Positions 1 to 11,002 of a stretch of DNA of 64,000 bases are shown one piece after another. Source of the stretch: Edolisoma coerulescens (lineage: Eukaryota; Chordata; Aves; Passeriformes; Campephagidae); contig VWZW01005507.1 in assembly GCA_013397115.1 (NCBI GenBank), positions 2,955,237 through 3,019,236 on the forward strand, read 5' to 3'. A program made the translations under genes and the position numbers. Below the pieces are notes generated by a model that was not told where the DNA came from, made no database searches, and saw only the letters and a program-made list of their open reading frames with translations. Position 1 is the first letter of the stretch, and every line of letters starts with the position of its first letter.

Positions 1-2790
1 TGAAATTTTGGTGGTATCTTGGCTACTTTGAAATGTAGCTGGGGAGTGATGGCATCGCCCTCGTTCGTGTTCCTGTAAATGCACTGGATGCTTCCTCTGG
101 TTGCTCCCTAAGACATCCCAGAAGCCCAGCCTGCTACTGGAAGTTGAGCCAAAGCACCTCCAGGGATAACTTAGCCCTGCACACTTCATCTGAAGTTCAT
201 AAAGTAGTCGCTCAACTCAAGTGGTCTCTGCAGAGGTGCTTCAGAAGGGCTCTGCAGCAGGGACATGGTCAGGCAGAACCTGATCCATGCCACGACCCCC
301 CTTTGGAAGACCTGGATTCGGGAGCTTTCCCCCCAAAAAGGCAGGTGTCAATAAAGGGAAAGCCTTGCCATTGAGGGAAGGTGGCACAGAGAGAGGCTGG
401 AGTCAGGAAAACTGTGGGGATTCATCCCTGTTGAAGACCCCAAGTGTAAGCGAATTTCATTCACCTGGAGCTTTGTTTCAAGGGGGGAAACAGGAAAACG
501 CAGCTACAAAGGTGAATATTCAGAGTCACGATGAGAGAGGTGAATCATCTACAGTGCAGATGACATAGTGAAAAAAAAAACCCAAACCCAAGCAAAACAT
601 GTATTAAAACCAAAGCCAGAAACTACACTTTTAAGAATTTTCAAGATAGGACACAAAGAATAACCTAGAATTTCTAAAACACGGGTAAATATGAACCAAT
701 TACTTATTATTTCATTAAAGTGGAGATGGGAAGGACCAATTCCTAACTCTCAGCGTTTGCCTCCTGGGGTCCTAGATAGCTTTTCCTGTCAAATTAAAAC
801 AGAAAAAAAAGATAAATAAACATGAGAAATTAAGATTGTCTAGGTAGGTGAAGGAGAAAGGAAAAGAAGCAAGGAAATAATGTTCCACAATTATTACCAG
901 AGCTAAGAGAAACAAAATTACTTGATCATAAATTCAGGATAATCTGGTTTTCTTTATGAGTTTCCATTTTATTAATGAAAGGAAGGTAACACCTTAGTGT
1001 ACCCGGATGAATTAAAATGCCTATTTGTAGAAGCAATCCTCCATAGGGGTCTTTAATAGAATCTGTGAACAATTCTGGAGTGGGATAATTTAGCTGTAAA
1101 AAGGCAATATTAATAGCTCACCTCTGGGTACACAGCCCAGGCTGGACAGGAGTAGGAAGAAGGGAATATTGGCATGGAAGGCTGGGGGGTTTATTTGCAT
1201 TATCCCAACTTCCCACAGCCAAAAGGCTTCACACAAGCAGCTCTGTAAAAAAGAGGGGGAAGGTAACAAGCACCAGATCTGTAAATTGTCTGCCTTGTTT
1301 ATCAAATCCAACACACAGTCATGCTTTGGGCCGGATGAGCCTGGAACAGAGAGTACAGAAAAGTGGGATACCAGTTCACAGATGTCTTTTTTAAATCTCA
1401 TTATTCTAAAAGAAATAAATTGTTTTTTAAAAAATCTTCTTTTAAATATAATTGATCAAACACTTCAACTTAACTCCTCAGCAGGATTTAATACACCTGA
1501 AAAAATATCCAGGTATTTCATCTGCCTCAGCTCTTGAAAGAAAGCTCCCAAAAGTTTTCACAGTCTTTGTGCTAGAAAATGTGTGTACATCAGGAATGTA
1601 ACTCATTTTAAAGATTTATCATACTGCAAAAGACAATGACTTTAACACTGAAAAATATTTACTTCCTAATTTTAAAGAGGATTTTCTCATTAATCTTTGA
1701 AAGAGAATATATAAAATATCTGAAGTATCTCCTCAGTTATTTTGAGCAAATCTGACAGAGATGCTGCTCATGAAAATTCCAATCAGACCTTATTAGCTGC
1801 AGTTCAATTCCATACATGGCAGAAATTCTCTGTGAAATATGAAGAGAAAAAAGAGATGAGGGGAAACAGTTCAGCCCAGCTATGGGTCCCTGCTACTCCT
1901 GCACCAGGAAAGTGGGATCATTCCAGACTGCAGAAAATCAGGGGGTTGTTCCTTGGGGTTTGAAATGGGACTGGGACTCTCTTTTCAGAGAAGAGGTTTG
2001 CAAAAGGCAGAAGATTTCTTTGCATCAGCCCCTGGCAATCTTCATTTCACATAAAGATGAAAACGGCCCTTGGTGCTGAAGAAGCACAAACCCACGAGTT
2101 TACTGAGGAACTGCAAGAGCCGCTTGGAAAGGTTCTACAGAAATGACAGAAAATGGACTTTTTCAACTCAATCAGCTTGGTTTTGATGATGAACTGGTTT
2201 TATGAGCAAGACTTGGAATAAAGTATTATCAAAACTATAAATATTCCAGCCTGACAATAGATACATAAGAGTAGTTCTGGTTCACTTCTCCCACCACCAT
2301 TCCTCATCTTTTCTACAGATTTTCTCCAATAAGAGTCAACCTCCCATGCTGAAACTGCCCATCTCCACCTAGAAAAGCAGGGAAAAGGACAAAAGAAATC
2401 TCCAAACCTACATCTTTTCTCAAAGTAAAAACTGGGATGTTGCCCTAACCAAATATCCAAACCATTGTTCCCCCAGCATGGGAGTGGCACACATGACACC
2501 AGCACTCTGATTTCACATCAGGCCGCTCTACACAAGCCCTAAAAACTTGGGAGGGGTCTTTAATGTATGATACTGGAATTCCTTATTTCACAAATGTTAT
2601 TCACCTTCTCCACAAGGAAAAAAAATCTACTATTCTCAAGATCAGCTGAGTAGAAACGAAAACAAACTAAATTGGGCAGATTATGACAAAGGTAATTTTC
2701 TTCTAGGGAAAGGTGAAAGGGACAACTAAGGCTTAATCCACAGAGAAATTATTTTCAGGAAAATCTGTTTCTGTGGAGTTCCAACACACA
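1..2790. other. Non-coding unique DNA
   Basis: I see no exon, RNA gene or dispersed repeat here. The main frames (122 aa at 1169-1537 on + and 103 aa at 1090-1401 on -) lie opposite each other, so at most one could be real, and neither has a domain. A short A10 run followed by 'cccaaacccaagc' at about 570-595 is low complexity. Confidence 0.7.
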
Positions 2791-2831
2791 CATCATGATG
2801 CAACCAGTGTCTCGTTCCCTTCTTCCCTGCC

Positions 2832-3332
2832 CTCCTGAGACCCCACCTGGAGTCCTGTGTCCAGCTCTGGACACGGGAGAGATGTGGAGCTGTTGGAGCG
2901 AGTCCAGAGGAGGCCATGAAGATGCACCAAGGGCTGGAGCCCCTCTGCTCTGCAGCCAGGCTGGGAGAAGGGAAGGCTCCGGAGAGACCTTAGAGCCCCT
3001 TCCAGTGACTGAAGGGGGCTTAGAAAAGGGAGGGACAGGGGCTTTTTATATGGGCAGGCAGTGACAGGACAAGGGGCAATGGTTCCAAACTGTCGGGGGC
3101 CGGGTTAGATGGGATATTGGGAAGGAATTCCTGGCTGGGAGGGTGGTGGGGCCCTGGCACAGGGTGCCCAGAGAAGCTGTGGCTGCCCCATCCCTGGAAG
3201 TGTCCAAGGCCAGGTTGGACGGGGCTTGGAGCAACCTGGGATAGTGGAAGATGTCCCTGCCCATGGCAGGAGTGGAATGGGATGATCTTTAAGGTCCCTT
3301 CCAACCCAAACCATTTTATGATTCTAATAATT
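2832..3332 (+). mobile_element. CR1 non-LTR retrotransposon, 5'-truncated 3' end
   Basis: About 500 bp match the avian CR1 3' region from memory of the family. In order: the 'gagaccccacctggagtcc' opening, the segment reading as 'gaggccatgaagatg', the 'gacaaggggcaatggttcc' block, the 'ccctggcacag' and 'cccagagaagctgtgg' blocks, the 'catccctggaagtgtccaag' block, and a tail reading 'gatctttaaggtcccttcc' before two degenerate ATTCTATG octamers near 3315-3332. The copy is severely 5'-truncated, as most CR1 copies are, and retains no usable reverse transcriptase frame; the 89-112 aa frames over it on both strands are not genes. The block between about 2940 and 2975 looks roughly 25 bp shorter than I expect, suggesting an internal deletion. 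The wording resembles neoavian/passerine CR1 more than chicken copies. The family call is secure; the subfamily is not. Confidence 0.95.
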
Positions 3333-3764
3333 CCCGTGAGTCTCTTCCCCTCCTGCATTCCAACATACAGGTTCTAGGGAGCTACTATCAAGTTGCAACG
3401 TGATGGATCCATTTCCATGAATAGACAGGTAAGCTATAATTCTATGCCTTTTTCTTTCCTCTTTATTTTAATATCTATTCAGTTTTGTTATTGGGCTATT
3501 ATATTTTGCTGTTGCAATTTAAACCTTTTATCAGAAATAAATCTTCGAGTTCTATCATCTTGTAACAATTCTGTAGGGACAGGCATTTCAAAAAGCTGAA
3601 AGATAAAAATGAGAAGGAAAAGAGCCTTTTTTGCAGGCCTCTATAAAAGTTTTCACACTGCTACATTACAGCTATAAAATAGCATCTTTGATAATAATTC
3701 ATTACAATTCCATAATACACATGGAATATGTTATGCTGTATTAATCAACAATTCTGTTTTGCTA

Positions 3765-3915
3765 ACTTATTAAAATCATTCATTTGAAATTGCATATTAT
3801 TTTAGTGCCATCTTGTAGCTGATTTATGGTGACTGAAAGTTTATTGATAGTTTCTCATTCGCCTGAGACCTCATGAAATTTGCAAATAATGTTGGTTCTT
3901 TCTCAAATGCGCTTT
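3765..3915. promoter_or_regulatory. Candidate non-coding element with CTCF-like site
   Basis: On the - strand, 3804-3818 reads CTACAAGATGGCACT, which fits the CTCF core CCASYAGRKGGCRSY at 13 of 15 positions, including the whole AGATGGCACT half. It lies in a repeat-free AT-rich stretch just outside the CR1 copy. CTCF is the vertebrate insulator/loop-anchor protein; whether it binds here is unknown. Confidence 0.3.
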
Positions 3916-5531
3916 TAGTCAGTAGACATCACTAAGGTATAATGAAAACCACTTGACACAATTTAAGTGGTCACTGGTTTGGGGTTTTTTGAAGGTAACG
4001 CTCCAAGAGAGGAAGATAAGGAAGAAATAAAAGGAATGAATGGAAGTAGTTGTGAAATCTGTTGGAAACCTGCAGAATTGCAGAAACAAGAGGAATCTCT
4101 TTCTCCCTGAGCCAGCATCAATGATTCATTAGCCACTTGCTAAAACTCAATAATCAGTTCATGATTTGCTGAGTTCAACCATTATGAAAACAATATACAG
4201 AATCAGTAAATAATGGCCTCTGATGAATCTGCTGCACTGTATTCCTTTTGGAAGGATAACAATAGAAAGACCCAGAATAAAAGTAGAAAAGGAAGCAAAA
4301 GAACCCAGTAAATCACATGGAAGCCTAACTTTGTACTGTGTATCTGAATTTACTCTGTGCATCCAACTTCTTTATAGGCTCAACACACCTGCCTGTCTAA
4401 AAATGAGTTCATTTTCAAACCCTAAATTTCAGATTCTGTTGTAACACACTGAAAAGTAATAGTGTGGGGAGTTTTTAGTGGGGGATTGTTATTTTTAATT
4501 TTTTTTTAGCATGTTCTGAAGCAAGAAAATTCTCTTTCTGTTGAGCACCACTGGCAGAAGTATTTTTCACATGCAGCAATATGTTCTCACTGTCATGTCG
4601 CAGAAGAAATCCCTTGGGGCTCAAGATCTGTGTGTGTAATACCCACACAGAAAATTAAGCCTCAATTGACTCCACAAAAAAAATACCAAATCCCACCTCT
4701 AAGAATATCTAAGCATTGTTTTTTAATGATGATTAATGAGATCCTATTTAGAGGTCTAATATTAGTTACACCCACTTGTGCCAAGGCTAAATTTGATATA
4801 GCCAGGGATTTCTTTAAAATGCTGGACTGGGAAATAATGAGTTTCACAAATTCCTCCGGCACTCAGGAGAATGCCAGATCTTCACAGAATCTCGGGACCG
4901 GCGCATCTTTCTTCCTCTGAATTGAAACCCTTGCTGCCTCTGGTTTTTAAGTTTAAACATGGAGGTTTGCTCCTGTGAATGGGGCTCCAAAGGAAAGGAA
5001 AAAAACCCCTTCAGTCCCATCCGGCGTGTATTTTGAAAAGTTTAGCTTCCCTAAGGTCTTAACAAAAGGAAATTCTACTTGTGGGAAGAGATGATTAATC
5101 CGAGACGCTCCAATGTTGTAATGATGAAAAGGACGCTCAACAGGTCTGCGCCTTTCGAAGGGAGGGTCTCACTCATCTCTGCCAAGGTGTGGTTCGTGAA
5201 GCATCTTTAGCTCTTGACACAGCAGAGGGCACCTCGGAATAATACAGCCTCTCTCCAGGGAACAAAATGCATTTCCAAGCCTTTTCTTTGCCAGGTTAAC
5301 ATTTGACAAGCTCGCTTTAATGCTCATTCTCCCCAAGTAGCTCAGATGAGGAGGACAGAAAAAGTTTGCGGCAGAGGAGGACAGAAGGGAAAGGAATTCA
5401 AGATTTTCAAAACAGTGCCAAAAAGCAGACTTTCTTTCCTTGCTGCAGACACCTGGTAATGAGTACAAATGGATGGACCAGGGATTATTCTAGAAGCCTG
5501 GGCCAAAGAAAATGGGGTTTGCTCAGCTTTT

Positions 5532-5551
5532 ACACACAAAGACACACACAC
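5532..5551 (+). repeat. Short (CA)n-type microsatellite
   Basis: An imperfect ACAC run interrupted by 'aaag', about 20 bp. Simple repeat. Confidence 0.8.
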
Positions 5552-5989
5552 TAAATCTTCTGAAATCTTATTGCTTAAGTGTATGGGCTGCCAACTGAGT
5601 AATGCTTAAATCCTACTGCTCCACACAGCCAACAGAAGTCAATTAGTCCAACTTCAGCATTGCATTCGTTTTCCTACTGTTTAATTATTATTTACATGAT
5701 ACCACAAAGGTGCACAAATGTGGAAAGGTGTAGCCCCTGCCCAGAAGATCAGCTGTTCTAAGTTCACCCTAATATCGATACAAATAATGGAACACACTTT
5801 TGCTCTCGAAAATGGCAGTCAAAGCAAATTGGGCATTCTGAGCTGGGCTCTGGCAGCCTTTTGTATTGCTTTCATTAGAGTGTCAGCCTCTAAAAAAATA
5901 ATGTGACAAAGGAAGGGTGGCTGGTGAGCTGGCAATCATACAACGTCTAAAGATCTGAGCCCTTCAGTAATGATCATATGTGATTTACA

Positions 5990-6030
5990 GAATCAAAGGG
6001 TCAAATTCTGCCCTCAATTACACACCTATT
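5990..6030. repeat. Relic of an ancient amniote palindromic repeat
   Basis: 'gggtcaaattctgccctcaa' followed by 'ttacac' closely follows a phrase common in turtle, crocodilian and bird genomes ('gggccaaattctgccctcag' then 'ttacac'), which forms one end of a short palindromic MITE-like repeat. I know the phrase but not a secure database name. Only one arm is present here, about 26 bp at 5998-6023, and the expected continuation 'ctggtgtaaatctggagtaa' is not visible. Confidence 0.5.
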
Positions 6031-6248
6031 GCTAGGTGGTACAGCACCACGTGGCAGGTGAATTAGAGAGATTATTGTGTTTCTAAAGAAACAGAAAAAT
6101 GCTCTGTGGCCTTCAAAGTAACAAATTCAGTGTTGATCCTGTACTACATAACAACATATAAATGTACGGAAATATCAGAGCTTCTTTGGGGCATTTTTTT
6201 AATAGAGATATTTTGTGAAGCAACAGAACTGCTGCAGTCTCTGGTACT

Positions 6249-6288
6249 TGTCTAATATTCTGCATTTCTGGTCTAATATTCTATGTTC
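6249..6288 (+). repeat. Short tandem duplication, about 21-bp period
   Basis: GTCTAATATTCT is repeated at 6250-6261 and 6271-6282, with the spacer 'gcatttctg' between. It is two copies only. Confidence 0.75.
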
Positions 6289-6939
6289 CACAAGTCAAAC
6301 TCTGGAAAAGAAAAAACTGGCATTGTTCTGGGCTGCTTGGAGCCCGAAGCTTTGTCTGAGTTTGTCAGTAGTTCCTCTTCTCTGCTGTATCTGGTGTCAT
6401 CATGGGACAAGTGCTTATTTCTCATTGCTCATGTGTCTCTTAACTAATCCATACACACTCTACAGAAGGACTAATGCAATTTATTCCTCAGATGCACGAG
6501 TTATTTCATTTTATTTGTAAACAAATGTAATGACTTTTTTTACTCAGAGCTAGGAATAAATTCTGACTTTCCATTCGGGCAAGACACACGGATGCAAAGT
6601 TCAGGACAGTTGTGAGAGCAGTCTGACCAACAAATGGAACTCCCATGGGAGGAAACAATGGAGAAGGAAATTAAACAAGGAGTAGGACTATTAAAGAACA
6701 GCTCCATGGATTTGGACATGCCACAGAAACATCCTTGCCCCAACCTCTCTGTGTCTCTTTCATCCCGCTGGAAGAAATTATGCCACGATTTATGTTGTAG
6801 GCGCTGTTTCTCTGTCATTTTAAAGGAACAGAATTTTCTGGATCTACCCTTTCTTAGTTAATACACATGCACACCCTCACACAAAACATATGTTAATAAC
6901 TTCAGACCACAAATTTAATTTATCTCAGCTTTCCACCTG

Positions 6940-7080
6940 ACATCATTCCTTGTCATGTGGCGCATACCCATCCGTAAACAAAATGGGGATTCATTTCCAT
7001 AGCAACAGCGAGTGGGACTTTGATCAGCTCCAATGATTATTTGTAGGCACACACGTTTACAGATATCAAAATCCTAACTG
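6940..7080. promoter_or_regulatory. Candidate regulatory stretch with forkhead and RFX-like sites
   Basis: GTAAACA (6974-6980) is a forkhead core. ATTTCCATAGCAAC (6993-7006) matches the RFX X-box plan (GTNRCC, 0-3 nt, RGYAAC): the right half is exact and the left half is imperfect. The two lie 12 bp apart. Surroundings are unique, with 'cagctccaatgattatttg' just after. Function is inferred from motifs alone. Confidence 0.25.
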
Positions 7081-7530
7081 AAGGCTGATTACCTTTTTTT
7101 TCCTTTTTAAATGAAAGCAGTTCAGTTGGTTTATATGTACGACGAGGAGTGCAAGGTAAAGGCACTAAAAAATACCTCTGGATGGCAAAGGAAGCCACTG
7201 GCCATTAGCCCGGTGTCCCTTCCAGTTCCTTGGGAATATGGATATTCCTCATATGTATAATCTGATGTACGTGTCCTGTGGCCAATAAAGTATTTTCTTT
7301 GTGTTCCCTGGCAGATGTGCGGGTTCAGGCTGCACATGCAGGTGTTTGGGGGCTGGCTCGTGTGGGATGAGGAGAGGTGGTAGCCTGTGGCTTGACAGAA
7401 AAAGAGAAAAAAAATCTGAACAATGTGTTGAAAAAGACTCCAGTCAGAGCTGCACAGGACCAGCTGTTTTTTTCTAATTAGAATAACAAGAATAGCACAT
7501 GCTAAAATGTTTTTTTTCTCAAAAGCAATG

Positions 7531-7610
7531 AATGCTTCAGGAACTATAAGGAAAGAGCTCTAAAACCTATTTAAATGAAGGAATGCTTCAGGACCATATG
7601 GAGAAGAAAA
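7531..7610 (+). repeat. Diverged tandem duplication with 51-bp period
   Basis: AATGCTTCAGGA occurs at 7531-7542 and 7582-7593, and the sequence after each copy is also alike ('actataaggaaagag' versus 'ccatatggagaagaa'). The signature is that of an old 51-bp tandem duplication. Confidence 0.65.
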
Positions 7611-7930
7611 AGAAAAGGCGAAAGTAGAGAAATGTTTTATTTTTAGCTAAATCTGAAGCATTTCGATTCTTCATCCAATGTTACACAGAAATTATCTTAC
7701 TTTTAAACTTCCAAAAATGTCAGTGCTGATGCTTATTGTATCATGGCTTAAAAAAGATATTTAAAGCACTTAGTGCATTTCAGTGGGGTGTTCTTGCAGG
7801 CATTGTAAATTCCATTCTATGCCCCGAACAGCACTGAGATATATCCCCTATGATATATATCTGGTAATGTAGGAGAGCTGCACATAATGAAGTATGTGAC
7901 AAACACTCAGAACACACCCTCTATCATCAG

Positions 7931-7984
7931 TCTTTTCTCCTCTTCTCTTTTTTCTTCTTTTTTTCTTTTTTTCTTTTTTTTCCC
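7931..7984 (+). repeat. Pure polypyrimidine tract, 54 nt
   Basis: Every base from 7931 to 7984 is C or T, grading from a mixed (CTT/CTC) start to T runs separated by single C residues. It is probably a degenerate T-rich simple repeat. A homopurine:homopyrimidine tract of this length can adopt triplex structure; whether it does so here is not visible. It is not followed by an AG splice acceptor and exon that I can recognise. Confidence 0.9.
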
Positions 7985-8544
7985 ACTTCTCCTGAAGCAC
8001 TGATGATTCCAAACTTTGACTACAGGAATAACATTTGTAACAACTACGGCATTCTGGACATCTGCACTGTTAGAGTACTTTAGAATAAAGTCACATGGCC
8101 ATAGGGAAATTTCACAGAATTCAAATCACAGTGACTTGCCAAGGTGTATAACGAGTTTGTTTTCAGCTGTTCTTCTCATGAATAATTACCAAGCAGGCAT
8201 ATCCTAAAGCTAGCACAAGCTGTCATTTCACCAGAAATATTCAATATTTAAAACAGAATTTCGAATTTAGAATTTCATAAATGAAAATAATTACAGCACA
8301 GGCAAAATAGCACAGTTCAAGTGCTGTCAGGTACTTCTTGCCTTTCCACGAGGCTTCCCACAACCAGACACTGCAGTCACATTAAATTATTTTTACAACG
8401 TAAAGAAAATTATGCAAATGCAAGAGGAATCGCAAGGATCTTCTTTTTCCCCGGAATTAATACTTTGCTATCATTTTCCTGACTATTCCTTCACCAAGCA
8501 CAGAAAGAGATAACACAGATCAATCCCAAGACTTCCATCTGTTC

Positions 8545-8985
8545 CGGTCCCTTTGGATCAAACGCGCGCCGTGTATTCTGCTGTGTGCAGAGCCTACAGC
8601 GCAGAGCCGGCCAGGAGGGAGCAGAGGCAGCAATGAGGTGGAAGTGCAGGAGATGGGACCTCCAAGCCTCCCTGAGACCCTTCCCCACCAGGCAGGTCCC
8701 TACAGGAAGCACAGTCCTTGCTGTGCCCACGGGAGAGGCTCTGGGAAGGATTTCAGCCCTCAGTGCCCACCTCTCCGGAATGCCCGCGGCTCTGGGAGAA
8801 GGGACCGTGGCCAACAGGAGCAGCTCCAAGGCCTGGGATCTCCCAGCCCCTCCACCATCCCCGGTGACCCCCCCAGCAAATACCAGCTCCCATCCCTGGG
8901 GTTCTGGGTTTCCATCCCAGAGGGACGGCTGTGAGCCAAGAGAAAAGCGCTCGCCTTTCGCACAGGGCTTAATATCGGCACGTTA
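8545..8985. other. GC- and CpG-richer patch, no gene recognised
   Basis: About 19 CpG in 440 bp (8545-8982) by hand count, with visibly raised GC between two AT-rich stretches. It carries overlapping frames on both strands, the longest 144 aa at 8585-9019 (+) and 112 aa at 8491-8829 (-). They are rich in Ser, Pro, Gly and Arg, as any frame in GC-rich DNA would be, with no domain, signal peptide or splice context. I do not call a gene. It may be a weak CpG island. Confidence 0.35.
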
Positions 8986-9240
8986 TTCTAATATTAGGAA
9001 AATCTTTATTGCAGCTTGAATAATGCCCTGAAATAGATATTGTGCTGGTTAATAAATTACATTTTCAAATGAGAGAGATTTTATCACCAAAACATCTCAT
9101 GATTAATTTCTAATGTGACGCTTATGGCCCGAACTTAAAACATTTGATTTTGCATTTGTGTTCAAAGGTTGAGCACTTGGTAAAGTTTTTATATGAAACT
9201 TGCTGAATTTTTTTCTCTGTGTTGAAAAAAAATCACTAAC
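8960..9240. promoter_or_regulatory. Candidate conserved non-coding element, AT-rich
   Basis: Next to the GC-rich patch, this stretch is dense in homeodomain-type cores (TAAT/ATTA, as in 'ggttaataaattac' and 'catgattaatttctaatg') and free of simple repeats. The style is that of deeply conserved developmental enhancers in amniote gene deserts. That is inference from composition only; no alignment was possible. Confidence 0.2.
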
Positions 9241-10981
9241 CTGTTAATCCACTATAACTTCATAACCTCAATTACAGCTCTTGAGATGAAGGTGATTAAA
9301 AATAAGTATTTTCCCCCACTTTCAAAGAGCAGGTCACACCTTCCAAAGAAATCCTGTTTCAAAGTTTGCAACGATACATTAAGGGCAATAATTAGAATTG
9401 GTCAGAAATGTTCCATAAGATGTCTCCCATTTCTCAACCAGTTCTAACTATAACTACTTGGAGTAATGACATCCTGAGTAGTAGCACTGGAGTAAATAGT
9501 GTTAATTCTATAGGAAGCAAGAGGAGATAATATAAAACTGTGTGTGCTATGAGGAAAAAAATAGGGTATTAAAATTAGGAATTCACAGTTCCCCAATTTA
9601 TGTATGGACCACGAGACCAAACTTCTGCTCTAAGGATTTTTTAAATTAATAATTTATATTAATCATCATTTTGCTGAACTTGGCCCCCTGCTAAGATTTG
9701 TGGCCCCATTTTCTAATACCTGTGACTAATTTGCTGCTGTTGCTTGTGGGCAGCCCATGCTCCATCCTCAAATGACCAAATGAATCAATAAATAGTGGTG
9801 CCAGAGTTCACAGGGAAAAGCTGCAACTCCCTTTCTCCATTTTTCTGGATATGTTCAAGTCTCAGGGACTAAGAGCTAATTTTTTTAGTTGATTATTTCC
9901 AAGATCAACACAGCACTGCAAATATGCTCATACAATTGGCATTCATTTTGTTAATATTCTCAAGAAATTAATCAAAATTTTGCTTTTCTAACTGCTAGCC
10001 AATCAATAATCAAACACTCTATTATTTACAAAGAGTTGAAAAAACAAGCATGAAAGAAACAAAGGAAATTGAACCCCAGACAAAAACATGCACAATTCAG
10101 ACTTTAATCCTGCTATTTGCCAGAACGTGTGTTTAGTTTTAAGTACAGAAATTAGTCCAGACTAATGATTTTGTAACCCTTCTTAAGTGGCTGAACAGGT
10201 TGGCTCGTGTTATTTCCCAAGCACATTTTGGGTGGAAAGACGGCAGCTGGAAATGGGGTAGGCAAAGCCCACAGCAGCACCAGATTCCTCGGCCTGGTGA
10301 TAGGATAGAATTAAAAATAAAATTCAAAATAAAATTATTTGTGCATTTGGAAGAAATATTACTCCCGCCTAAAAATCACTTTTTGTTTCATTTTGAAGTT
10401 ATTTTCTAAATAAATAAATTGTTGCTGTGAAAAAAAAATGTACCTTAGTGTGATCCTAAAATCTGGGGGAAAATGAGAAACATTCTCCCAAATCCCTCTT
10501 GTCAATCCCGGCTTTTTAACGGCTTTCCTTTTTTCCTGCAATACTTCTCCAAATTGTGTCTGTGCCTGATACTTCCTACCCTGCCTTCCTCCCATGGGGA
10601 GCTGGAGCTCCACCTTCTCCTCTTCCCATTTGCAATCCATTTTAATAACTTTGTCGTCTCCAACAAATAAGAATTTTGCCATTGTCTTTAGGGGAACAAG
10701 AGATTTTCAGGGAGCTGAGCTGTATAGGTTTTTGTCTTGTTTTAATCAGGATGTTGGTTGCACAATTCAATACTGATTGTGTAATCAGAAAGCAAGAAGA
10801 AACACAACACAAATGAATTACTATGGAAAAATTGTCCTCATAATGGGGTCATGAAGCATAGAGATATACATTTATAATGCTCTGTCAAATTACATTATGC
10901 AAGGAAATAAATTATGTTAAGAGAAAGTATGTTTTAATTACCAGCACAATACTTCTTCAAATTGGGGAAAAATTGCTAACC

Positions 10982-11002
10982 CTATTATTATTATTATTAT
11001 NT
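10982..11002. repeat. (ATT)n microsatellite containing an undetermined base
   Basis: Six trinucleotide ATT/TTA units run up to an N at position 11001, the only ambiguous base I noticed in the window. The run then stops at 'taaattt'. The N probably marks an uncertain repeat boundary or a consensus disagreement in the assembly. Translated frames across it contain an X and should not be used. Confidence 0.95.

Larger units (their letters stand above)
3340..8520. other. Non-coding, mainly AT-rich unique DNA
   Basis: Apart from the small duplications, microsatellite, ancient-repeat scrap and motif stretches listed separately, nothing coding is recognisable. Frames reach only 112 aa and lack domains. 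The 101-aa frame at 6215-6520 reads cysteine- and leucine-rich because of T-rich sequence. Confidence 0.7.

Noticed and set aside
3426..3434. Consensus-like 5' splice site CAG|GTAAGC
   Set aside because: No exon-like sequence or acceptor to pair with.
5568..5579. TTATTGCTTAAG, identical to the first 12 nt of the microRNA miR-137 mature sequence
   Set aside because: The rest of the mature sequence diverges, and upstream there is no complementary arm to form the precursor hairpin.
7260..7330. AATAAAG polyadenylation-type signal in 'ggccaataaagtattttc', considered as an LTR or gene 3' end
   Set aside because: No upstream exon, no LTR termini and no target duplication; AATAAA is frequent in AT-rich DNA.
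8585..9019. Longest ATG frame in the window (144 aa)
   Set aside because: It lies in GC-richer DNA where stops are rarer, is matched by a second + frame and by antisense frames over the same bases, and has no domain or splice context.
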